Under the pieces are notes generated by a model. It was not told where the DNA came from, ran no database searches, and saw only the letters and a program-made list of their open reading frames with translations. From an uncultured Pirellula sp. (GTDB lineage: Bacteria; Planctomycetota; Planctomycetia; Pirellulales; Pirellulaceae), in NCBI GenBank assembly GCA_903892355.1, contig CAITIE010000120.1, forward strand, positions 1-59,892: a stretch of DNA of 59,892 nucleotides, read 5' to 3'. Both the position numbers and the translations under genes were made by a program. Below, piece after piece: positions 45,541 through 53,491 of the stretch. Each line of letters opens with the position of its first letter. The first letter of the stretch is position 1.

Positions 45541-46634
45541 ACGATTCGCACTATGGATTCAGACTTACTGCATGCGTTTGGTTTTTTATCGCCTGCGGTA
45601 CCTTTACTGCGATTTCTCCATGCATGGCACAACCATCGCTGAATGTGGGTGATCCCGCGCCATCGATGAATGCGCTGCACCGAACGATCACGGCCGTTGC
45701 ATGGGATTCCCTAGGAGCACAGATTGTTGCAGCATCGGATTCGCAACTTGAATGCATCGATCCAAAGTCGTTGCAGAGCGTTCGACGGTTGGCGGTCGAG
45801 ATGAGAAAAATCGCTCAGTTGGCGTTCTCCGCAGATGGTAAATATTTGCTGGTTGCTGGTGGTAACCCTTCCGAAACGGGCAGCGTGGAACTGTACGATT
45901 GGCCAAACGGACGATTGTTGGCTCGACACACGAGCACATCTCCAAAAGAATCCAGTAGCGATTCTTCGAGAACAAAAGACGTGTCGTTTCGTGATGTTGT
46001 TACATCGGTTTGCTGGTTACCCGATCAATCGGGATGGATCGAAGGATCATGGCAAGGGCTTGTGCTCGTTCGAGCGTTGGATGGTACCGTTGTCACCACT
46101 TTCGAGGGTCACTCAGGACCGCTCCTTGCAGTCGCTTGTCTGGACGATCAGCATGCCGTCTCGGCTGGGATCGACCAAACCATCCGAATATGGAACAGGC
46201 ATGATGGGACCGAGGTGCGGAGTCTGGACAACCATACGGGTTCGGTAACCTGGTTGCAGAGCAAACCGAATCCTAGCGACAGCACAGCACTGCAGCTCCT
46301 TTCTGCGAGCGCGGACAGCACGGTACGATTGTGGGAACCGGGCATCGGTCGGTTGGTAAGGTTTGCGCGATTGGGCAGCGCTCCGCTTGTGGTTTGCCAT
46401 AGCCCGACGGACTCACGATTATTGGTGGGGCTGGAAAATGATTCGGTCCTCGAGTTGGACATGCGGTCGCTCGAAACGAAAGTCTTGCTGGAATCAAGCG
46501 ACAACACTCCAACGCAAAAAAATGCGGTAGGAGATCGTATCGAAGCAATGCTTGTCGTTCCAGCATTGGCACAAGAGTCTACGAGGGGAGTCATTGTATG
46601 GCGACAATCTGGAGTATCGCGATTGAATCATTGA
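45537..46634 (+). CDS. Exported WD40 repeat protein
   Basis: The 365-residue protein has a signal peptide (FRLTACVWFFIACGTFTAISPCMAQ) and WD-type blades: FEGHSGPLLAVACLDDQHAVSAGIDQTIRIWNRHDG is the clearest, then DNHTGSVTWLQSKP and LLSASADSTVRLWEPG. It closes the DUF1684-PSCyt1-DUF1501 run with an ATGA overlap, which fits a secreted complex. In planctomycetes WD40 domains are often fused to, or placed next to, PSCyt1 proteins. Exact partner unknown. Confidence 0.9.
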   Translation: MNDSHYGFRLTACVWFFIACGTFTAISPCMAQPSLNVGDPAPSMNALHRTITAVAWDSLGAQIVAASDSQLECIDPKSLQSVRRLAVEMRKIAQLAFSADGKYLLVAGGNPSETGSVELYDWPNGRLLARHTSTSPKESSSDSSRTKDVSFRDVVTSVCWLPDQSGWIEGSWQGLVLVRALDGTVVTTFEGHSGPLLAVACLDDQHAVSAGIDQTIRIWNRHDGTEVRSLDNHTGSVTWLQSKPNPSDSTALQLLSASADSTVRLWEPGIGRLVRFARLGSAPLVVCHSPTDSRLLVGLENDSVLELDMRSLETKVLLESSDNTPTQKNAVGDRIEAMLVVPALAQESTRGVIVWRQSGVSRLNH

Positions 46635-46772
46635 TCCATCGACTAGCAAGACTCTGTCAATCGCTCGTACTCGGTCCGATCATCGAAGTGTTTCCTGCCC
46701 CAAATCTGCTTCAACCGGCTATACTGTTCGGTTCTTAAAAACACTCGAGCGACGAGGGAAACTCCCTGTTTT

Positions 46773-48065
46773 ATGGCAAATAGAAACCCTTACGAGCCGT
46801 TGAATGCAGTGGACCATCCGGGGTTGACTAAGACCGCGTGGCTTGCAGTCGCTTTGCTAATGCCGGTCGCGCTATTGAATTATCTCGATCGACAAATGAT
46901 GGCGTCGATGCAGAGTTCCGTCATCGCGTCGATCCCTGATTTTGCGGATGCGGAAAACCCGCAAGCGATGTGGGGGTTCATGTTGGGGCAATTCAAATGG
47001 GTTTATGCCGTTTTCAGTTTGGTAGGTGGAGCGATTGCCGATCGCTACAGTCGCCGCTGGGCGGTGTGTGCGAGCCTATTCGTCTGGTCGGCCGTGACGT
47101 GGTGGACTGGTCACGTCACCACCTACAATGAACTGCTTTGGGCTCGGTCATTGATGGGGGTCAGCGAAGCCTTTTATATTCCTGCGGCATTAGCATTGAT
47201 CGCAGACTATCACACGGGTCAGACCCGGTCGCGGGCTGTCGGGTTGCATCAGATGGCGATCTATTGCGGAGTGATCGCAGGTGGCTTTGGAGGCTACGCC
47301 GCAACCCAATTTGGTTGGCGCAGCGCCTTTTTTGCTTGCGGGGTTGTAGGAGTTTTGTATGCATTTCCATTGTTGTTGATACTCAAAGACGCTCCGCGAT
47401 GCGTCGCAGGGGTGTCGGAAGAGACGGAGGTTGGGCAACGGGGTAAGAACCCGATCGAGTCGATGGTCGGGCTCCTATCGAATCCGTCGTTCTTGTTGCT
47501 GGTTCTCTACTTCACACTTCCAGCCATGGCGGGTTGGGTGGTTCGAGATTGGATGCCATCGATCTTGAAAAAAGAGTTCAAGATGGGTGAAGGGGCTGCG
47601 GGAGTTGCGGCCACACTCTACTGGCAAGTCGCCGCGATTTTCGGCGCTGTTCTCGGTGGAACCATTGCCGATCGCTGGATGCAAAAGAATCTTCGTGGGC
47701 GAATCTATGTTAGCGCGATAGGTATGCTGATGATCGTGCCGGCGATTTTTGGAGTTGGGAACGCGACCAGTATCGGAATGGCGGTCGCTTTTTTGATTCT
47801 GTTCGGCTTGGGGTGGGGATTCTTCGATGGCAACAACATGCCGATCCTGTCTCAGATCGCCAAACCGCAACTGCGAGCCACCGGGTATGGGATCATGAAC
47901 TTTGTCAGTATCAGCTGCGGCGGGCTGGCTGACTGGGGATTTGGTAAGTTGCAGGATGCCAAAGTCCCGCTCAATGTGAGTTTTGGTTTGTTTGCCTTGC
48001 TGGCGATCGTGTCGGTAGCGCTTGTGCTAATGATTCGTCCGCGAACTGAAGAAGAGTTGAATTGA
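46773..48065 (+). CDS. MFS transporter, probably for sialic acid or a related sugar acid
   Basis: The 430-residue membrane protein has about 12 transmembrane helices and MFS motifs: NYLDRQMMASM in the first helix, GAIADRYSRRWAV in loop 2-3, SEAFYIPAALALIADYH and GGTIADRWMQKNLRGR in loop 8-9. It is two bases from a N-acetylneuraminate lyase gene on the same strand, and a sialidase gene is nearby, so uptake of sialic acid is the likely job. Substrate is inferred from context only. Confidence 0.87.
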   Translation: MANRNPYEPLNAVDHPGLTKTAWLAVALLMPVALLNYLDRQMMASMQSSVIASIPDFADAENPQAMWGFMLGQFKWVYAVFSLVGGAIADRYSRRWAVCASLFVWSAVTWWTGHVTTYNELLWARSLMGVSEAFYIPAALALIADYHTGQTRSRAVGLHQMAIYCGVIAGGFGGYAATQFGWRSAFFACGVVGVLYAFPLLLILKDAPRCVAGVSEETEVGQRGKNPIESMVGLLSNPSFLLLVLYFTLPAMAGWVVRDWMPSILKKEFKMGEGAAGVAATLYWQVAAIFGAVLGGTIADRWMQKNLRGRIYVSAIGMLMIVPAIFGVGNATSIGMAVAFLILFGLGWGFFDGNNMPILSQIAKPQLRATGYGIMNFVSISCGGLADWGFGKLQDAKVPLNVSFGLFALLAIVSVALVLMIRPRTEEELN

Positions 48066-48066
48066 C

Positions 48067-48960
48067 GTGAAACGATTGCATGGATTGGTGGCGGCAGTAC
48101 ATACACCTATGGGTGCGGATGGGGCGCTGCGATTGGAGGTCGTTGAAAAGCAAGCCGAACATATGGTTCGCAATGGTATTGCGGCAGTCTTTGTCGGCGG
48201 CTCGACAGGAGAAAGCCACTCGCTGACTGTGGAGGAGCGGCTGCTGCTCGCCGAGCGGTGGGGAAATGTTCTACGTGGGTCGCCACTTCGAATGGTCGTG
48301 CACGTGGGAACGAATTGCTTGAACGACGCGCGTCGCTTGGCCCAGCAAGCGGTAAAGGTTGGTGCGGAAGCAATTTCCGCCTTAGCTCCGAGTTACTTCA
48401 AGCCGAAATCGATCGAGGTGCTCATCGATTGCTGTGCGGAGATCGCCAGTGCAGCTCCTGAATTGCCATTTTATTTCTACGATATCCCCGTTCTGACTGG
48501 GGTGCAGTTCTCGATGCCCGCATTCTTGGAGCAAGCGTCCAAGCGGATCCCGAATTTGGTCGGACTAAAATTCACCAATTCGGATCTCGCGGCCTACCTG
48601 CGGGTCCTGCAAATGGACGATGGGCGGTTCGATGTCCCATGGGGCATCGATGAGCATTTGTTGGGGGCGCTAGCGACGGGAGCTCAAGGAGCCGTCGGGA
48701 GCAGTTATAACTTTGCCGCACCGATTTATCTGCGGCTCATCGAAGCGTTCCGTGCGGGGGATATGGCAAGGGCTCGCGAGGAACAAATGCGAAGCGTGCA
48801 GTGGATCGAGACGTTGGCTGGCTTTGGTTATATGGCAGCAGCAAAAGCGACGATGGGCTATCTAGGAGTGGAGGTTGGACCGCCTCGATTGCCGAATTCG
48901 AAACTTACTACACAGCAGCATCGCGAATTGATGGAAGCGATTGAGAAATTGAGTGATTGA
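48067..48960 (+). CDS. nanA: N-acetylneuraminate lyase
   Basis: The 297-residue aldolase of the DapA family splits sialic acid into N-acetylmannosamine and pyruvate. It has GGSTGESHSLTVEER (pyruvate-binding GxxGE region), YFYDIP with the catalytic Tyr, and the Schiff-base Lys in GLKFTNSDL. KFT(S/N)xD is the mark of N-acetylneuraminate lyases rather than dihydrodipicolinate synthase. The frame starts at a GTG at 48067, two bases after the transporter stop. Confidence 0.93.
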   Translation: MKRLHGLVAAVHTPMGADGALRLEVVEKQAEHMVRNGIAAVFVGGSTGESHSLTVEERLLLAERWGNVLRGSPLRMVVHVGTNCLNDARRLAQQAVKVGAEAISALAPSYFKPKSIEVLIDCCAEIASAAPELPFYFYDIPVLTGVQFSMPAFLEQASKRIPNLVGLKFTNSDLAAYLRVLQMDDGRFDVPWGIDEHLLGALATGAQGAVGSSYNFAAPIYLRLIEAFRAGDMARAREEQMRSVQWIETLAGFGYMAAAKATMGYLGVEVGPPRLPNSKLTTQQHRELMEAIEKLSD

Positions 48961-49134
48961 AGTTACCGCGTTGGTTCTGGTCGCATTTAGTGGAACGCGG
49001 CGTGCATTTAGGAATCAAGCTATTTCAGGATCGAACGCAGAAGACCGAAAAGCACAGCGTCATAGAGGCGCATAGATATTCCTAAATGATCGCCGAAATT
49101 CATGACTTCGAAGTCATGTACGGCTAGCAATCCA

Positions 49135-50436
49135 TTACGGATTGATCTTCGCGTTCTTCGCGGCTTCGCGTGCCGCTTCAACTCGGATCCATGCTTCATC
49201 GAACTCCGCATGCTTCATGCTCTTTCCCCCTTCGACAAAGTAGCTGTAGACCGCGTGCAGATGGCCGTCTCGGGATTGGATGATCGCGGGATAGTGATAG
49301 GATCCGCTCGGTTGATCTTCCAGGTGGCAAGTGATCGGCCAGGAATGGCCTTCGTCCTCGGAGAGGGAGACCGCCAAGCGATTGCGGCCTTGGGTGGTGT
49401 CGTTGTGGATTAGGACCCAATGTCCGTTTTGAAGTCGCACAGCATCGAGGCCGGAGCCTGGGTTGGGCAGATCGATCGATACAACTGGCCCCCATGATTC
49501 GCCGTCGTCGCTGGACTCGCAGACACGAACCTTTTGGGTGAAACCATTCTCCCGCATGTAGGCGACTAAGGTTCCATTGTTGCGTCGAAGGACACTCGGT
49601 TGGATGTTTCCGAAACCGATGAGAGGTTTGCTGGCCCGCCATGAGTTCCCACCATCATCGCTGATCGCCATGAGCGAAAACGAATACGTGTCGCTGTAGA
49701 GAGGGAGCAAAACCCGTCCCGATGGAAGCTGTGTCGGCTTGCATCGCGGTTGCCAACCGAGTCGCTGAAAAAGTTTGTCCGCGAGTCGCGATCGAACTTC
49801 TGTGATTTCTTGACCGAGTTTTTCGGGGATCGGTCTGGGAATAGTTTCGACGAATGCGTCGAGCATAGGAGTCACCGTGCTGCTGAAATCATCCGGTTTA
49901 AGCCACAGGCTCGCGCGTTGGCTCCATGCAGGGGAACCGGACCCTGTTGGGGACGCCGAGATGAGTTGCTGGGTGATGCATGATTCCCAGGAATTCGCAA
50001 GGACCAGTGGCCAGAACAAATGCAATTGCCCTTTGGGATCAAGCCATAGGCAGGTGTTTCCATCGGGGAAGCCGGGGGTGTCGACCATCAAGAATGCATC
50101 GGTCCATTCTTTTTGGTTTGGTTTCTTTCTAGCACCATAGACGGCGACGTCATCCGCTTTGCGTTCACCCGAACCGCGGTACCAGGAAACCAGCAGCTCG
50201 CCATCGGTGAGTTCGACAATTCCTGGTGCGTGATTGTGTTGTGGGTGCAGCGGGAAGATCAATTCCGACGAAAAGAACGGCTCTTTAGCGGTCGCCGTGG
50301 GAATCATCCAAAGTGAGCTGAGGAGAGACGCGATCATGCATAGCGTTTTCAATCGCCAATAACTGGGTGAAGCGACTAGAAGACTTTTCAGGAAGAGGCG
50401 ATGAATGTTCCTACGAAAAATTTGGGGCAGAGTCAT
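49135..50436 (-). CDS. Exported sialidase (exo-alpha-sialidase, BNR repeats)
   Basis: The 433-residue protein would release sialic acid from glycans. It shows Asp-box repeats (SDDGGNSWR, SSDDGESWG, SEDEGHSWP) in a six-bladed propeller, an early SWYRGSGER with the arginine expected near the catalytic site, and HNDTTQGRNRLAVSLS. The first 34 residues before MIASLLSSLWMIPTATAK look like extra sequence; the signal peptide would fit better with a start at about 50337. It is convergent with nanA and completes a sialic acid release, uptake and cleavage cluster. Confidence 0.88.
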   Translation of the reverse strand: MTLPQIFRRNIHRLFLKSLLVASPSYWRLKTLCMIASLLSSLWMIPTATAKEPFFSSELIFPLHPQHNHAPGIVELTDGELLVSWYRGSGERKADDVAVYGARKKPNQKEWTDAFLMVDTPGFPDGNTCLWLDPKGQLHLFWPLVLANSWESCITQQLISASPTGSGSPAWSQRASLWLKPDDFSSTVTPMLDAFVETIPRPIPEKLGQEITEVRSRLADKLFQRLGWQPRCKPTQLPSGRVLLPLYSDTYSFSLMAISDDGGNSWRASKPLIGFGNIQPSVLRRNNGTLVAYMRENGFTQKVRVCESSDDGESWGPVVSIDLPNPGSGLDAVRLQNGHWVLIHNDTTQGRNRLAVSLSEDEGHSWPITCHLEDQPSGSYHYPAIIQSRDGHLHAVYSYFVEGGKSMKHAEFDEAWIRVEAAREAAKNAKINP

Positions 50437-50530
50437 TTGGGGACCTCATTGGAGCTGGCTTTTCTGTTTTACTTTAAACGTTGAAGCGACTTGGATGGGA
50501 ACCGGGACCGTTCTTTGGGCATTTTAAAAC

Positions 50531-50554
50531 AGCGTTCTGCGATCGTAGAACGCT
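50531..50554. promoter_or_regulatory. Perfect inverted repeat between divergent genes (possible operator)
   Basis: AGCGTTCT-gcgatcgt-AGAACGCT has 8-base arms and an 8-base spacer that itself holds CGATCG. It lies between the divergent sialidase and GMC oxidoreductase genes, a usual place for an operator. Confidence 0.5.
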
Positions 50555-50736
50555 TGCAAAAGAAGCTGGAAGCAGAAGGAAGCTTGACGGTTGTAGGGCC
50601 GGCTTAGAGCGAGTGTCCCGATAAACCTTGCTGCTTGTTAAGGTTTTCCTGTGGGAGGGGGGCGTCCCTCTCGATACAGAAGGGTGGATTCCGCCCGAAG
50701 ATGATTCTGCCCGAAGATGTGGATTGAAACCGAGCG

Positions 50737-52617
50737 ATGGATCGCGAAGTACCGAGTTCGAACTCTGCTAAGAAACTCAACCGTCGCCAAGCCCTCCGCA
50801 TCGGATTGGCAGCAACGGCTACTGGAATTTCTTCACGTGCATCCAGCGCCGAGGATCGTACGAGTCTGGTATCGACCGTAAAACGGATGGCGAAGCCTGA
50901 ATCGGAGTTGCGTCAGCGAGCGATCAGCGACTACCGGCAAAGCATGCAGCAGTTTGGGGGGAGTCTATCGACGCCGATCGATCGCCTTCTCCAATCTGTT
51001 CCCAGCAATTCCCCATGGGCCTTTGATGTTTTGGTGATCGGTTCAGGGTATGGGGCGAGTATCTGCGCCGCGAGGCTTGCGTCTAAGTTGCGCCCCGGCA
51101 AACGACTTGGGGTTTTGGAACGTGGGCGAGAACGGATTCCGGGGGAGTTTGGAAGCAACCTTCCTGCCATGTTGGGCGAGTCGATGCGTCCGGTCTTTCG
51201 GAGCGACAAGCGAAGCATCAAGAACCCGCTTGGGCTGATCGATTTGCGACAGGGGGACGATGTCTCGGTCATGAGCGCGAGCGGATTGGGTGGCACCTCG
51301 CTCATCAATGCGAATGTGGCGATACGGCCCGATCGCGACGTCTTCTCACAACTGAATTGGCCTTCGTCTCTGAAGAGTCGAGATTTCCTGGATCCCTATT
51401 ACGATCGTGTGGCGTGGGAACTCGGGGTGCAACAGGATCCGGTGGACCATACCGCCAAGATGCGGACTCAGCGAATTGCGGCGGAGAATCTTCGGGACTG
51501 CGGCGCTGCCTATGAAGCGGCCGCGATTACGGTAACACGCGGCGCTGACTGCTCGCTACCTATTATGAATCGCCATGGCATGCTGCAGAGGCCGTGCACC
51601 GATTGCGGCGATTGCATGACAGGATGCAATATCGGAGCGAAGAACACACTCAACTACAACTACATCCCGATGGCCAAACGGGCGGGAGCGGAGATCTTCA
51701 CGCAAACCGAGGTGACTCACATCGAGAAATGTCAGGGTTACTACCGCGTTCATTTCGTCTATCACTGCGAGGTCGACGGAAACCCGGTGCCAGTGCCAGG
51801 AACCACAACGGCGCGAATTGTGGTGCTCGGAGCTGGGTCCGTGGGAAGTACCGAACTGCTACTTAGATCCCAGGACATGAATCTGCAGCTCAGTGCTCAT
51901 TTGGGATGTTCTTTTAGTGGAAACGGGGACATTTTAGGGGTGATCCATCGCGTGGATCCGACAACGCGAAGTGGTGGCTTTGGGGCTGTCGAACCCAACG
52001 GTCGCAAAACCGGGCCGACGATTCAGTCTAGCATCTCTTTTCCTCATCGACCTAATGTCTTGGATCGTGTGGTTGTTCAAGACGGTGGTGTTGCCAAGGC
52101 CTACGTTGCTGCGATGACGATGATCGGCATGGATCTGCAGCTCGACCATACACAGATCGTGCTCGTTTCAGGGCACGATGGTTCCGAGGGACGAATCATT
52201 CTCGATGCAGACGGGCGGGCAAGTATCGTTTGGCCGAATCTGTATCATCAGCCGCGGAGAAAGTTCAACGAGGATCAAATACGCCTCGTCGCTGGCGCGA
52301 TCGGAGGCAATTATCGAGAAATGCTTCCATGGAAAGGAAGGGTCGGGACCGTGCACCCGCTGGGTGGTTGCCCCATGGCGGATTCACCCATGGCGGGAGT
52401 CACCAACCACAAAGGCCAAGTCTTCGACGGGCGATGTGGAGGTGAGGTTAGCGCAGATGGAACGTTTACTGTTCACGAAGGGCTTTACGTTGCCGATGGC
52501 GCGGTGGTTCCGACATCGTTGGGCGTGAACCCCTTGTTGACGATTTCGGCGATTGCTGAGCGGACCGCCGACTTGATGAGTCGAGAACCGAAATACGCCG
52601 AGTTGTTTGCAGCTTGA
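50737..52617 (+). CDS. GMC-type FAD oxidoreductase (cholesterol-oxidase-like), Tat-exported
   Basis: The 626-residue flavoenzyme oxidises an alcohol group. An N-terminal twin-arginine-like signal (NRRQALRIGLAATATG) precedes the FAD-binding Rossmann motif VLVIGSGYGASICAARLA and GVLERGRERIPGEF. In the middle are GLGGTSLINANVAIRPD and a Cys cluster DCGDCMTGCNIGAKNTLNYNY seen in the cholesterol-oxidase-like subgroup. The C-terminal part has VHPLGGCPMA and VVPTSLGVNPLLTISAIAERTADLM. No cytochrome partner is next to it, so the electron acceptor and substrate are unknown. Confidence 0.88.
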   Translation: MDREVPSSNSAKKLNRRQALRIGLAATATGISSRASSAEDRTSLVSTVKRMAKPESELRQRAISDYRQSMQQFGGSLSTPIDRLLQSVPSNSPWAFDVLVIGSGYGASICAARLASKLRPGKRLGVLERGRERIPGEFGSNLPAMLGESMRPVFRSDKRSIKNPLGLIDLRQGDDVSVMSASGLGGTSLINANVAIRPDRDVFSQLNWPSSLKSRDFLDPYYDRVAWELGVQQDPVDHTAKMRTQRIAAENLRDCGAAYEAAAITVTRGADCSLPIMNRHGMLQRPCTDCGDCMTGCNIGAKNTLNYNYIPMAKRAGAEIFTQTEVTHIEKCQGYYRVHFVYHCEVDGNPVPVPGTTTARIVVLGAGSVGSTELLLRSQDMNLQLSAHLGCSFSGNGDILGVIHRVDPTTRSGGFGAVEPNGRKTGPTIQSSISFPHRPNVLDRVVVQDGGVAKAYVAAMTMIGMDLQLDHTQIVLVSGHDGSEGRIILDADGRASIVWPNLYHQPRRKFNEDQIRLVAGAIGGNYREMLPWKGRVGTVHPLGGCPMADSPMAGVTNHKGQVFDGRCGGEVSADGTFTVHEGLYVADGAVVPTSLGVNPLLTISAIAERTADLMSREPKYAELFAA

Positions 52618-52753
52618 GGATGGATCAAGCAACAATTGGTTTACCGAGTTGCAACTGAAATCTAAGAATGGCGGAGCGGCGGTCAAAACACGATTCGAGG
52701 TTGTCACCGAATCGCAGCCCAAGCCATCCCCATCGTGGAACTCCACAAACGAA

Positions 52754-52778
52754 AAAACCCAGCGGTGAGCTGGGTTTT
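52754..52778. terminator. Bidirectional terminator between GMC oxidoreductase and tRNA-Glu
   Basis: AAAACCCAGC-GGTGA-GCTGGGTTTT is a perfect 10-base-arm hairpin; the A-run before it makes TTTTTT on the minus strand, so it ends the tRNA-Glu transcript and probably the + gene too. Confidence 0.85.
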
Positions 52779-52825
52779 AACGTTTGCATGGTGGGTAGTA
52801 AGAACTAACGTAAAAACTAACCTAG

Positions 52826-52898
52826 TGACCCCGACGGGAGTCGAACCCGTGTTACCGCCGTGAAAGGGCGATGTCCTAGGCCTCTAGACGACGGGGCC
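52826..52898 (-). tRNA. tRNA-Glu (TTC)
   Basis: Acceptor GGCCCCG/CGGGGTC, anticodon arm with CGCC-CTTTCAC-GGCG and anticodon TTC, T arm GGGTTCGACTCCC. 73 bases on the minus strand, discriminator A, no encoded CCA. Confidence 0.94.
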
Positions 52899-53014
52899 GA
52901 AATGCAAAGTGGACGCGACAGTTTACGGGTCGAATGCCAAGTGTCAAGCCTGAAAAAAACGGAGTGAGAATGTTGGCGAAACCGCCAAAGGAACAAAAGT
53001 CCCAAACCGTTGAA

Positions 53015-53221
53015 TTACTTGGTCTCTTCCTTAGTCGCTTGCGGGTCGTTCCCCTCAGCGCTTCGCTGGATCGCGTCGTAAACTTCGCGACGATGTACGG
53101 GCACCTCGCGTGGTGCCTCGACGCCCAGTCGTACCTTGTCACCACGAATCTCAACCACGACGATCGTGATTTCGTTATTGATGACGATGCTCTCGTTCTT
53201 TTTTCGAGACAAAACTAACAT
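53015..53221 (-). CDS. csrA: Carbon storage regulator CsrA
   Basis: The 68-residue RNA-binding protein starts [20 protein letters not shown] and continues [25 protein letters not shown], the full CsrA/RsmA sequence. As a dimer it binds GGA motifs in mRNA leaders and blocks or stabilises translation. The ATG at 53221 is preceded by GGAGGAAGGGAAGTC, a strong ribosome binding site that itself contains GGA, so autoregulation is possible. An upstream extension of the frame is not needed. A short tail ([14 protein letters not shown]) is charged and variable. Confidence 0.96.
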   Translation of the reverse strand: MLVLSRKKNESIVINNEITIVVVEIRGDKVRLGVEAPREVPVHRREVYDAIQRSAEGNDPQATKEETK

Positions 53222-53491
53222 GACTTCCCTTCCTCCAATTGCTGGGAGATTTTCCCAACTCCTCACCTCTTGAGTCAGTAGACGGCTTCGTCGACGATGT
53301 AAGTCGTGGAGTTCCAACAGCCTACGGTGCTATATCTCTCACTCAACTCTAAACCCAACCCCCAGTCAGTCAAGAAAAACCAAACTCTGTCAAGCGGATT
53401 TTTTTCAAAAATTCCAATAGCTCTGCTAATCTTAGCCCAATCGTTATTTTTTAGGCCAACCAACGTCACTTACAAAAACCATCGAATCCCC

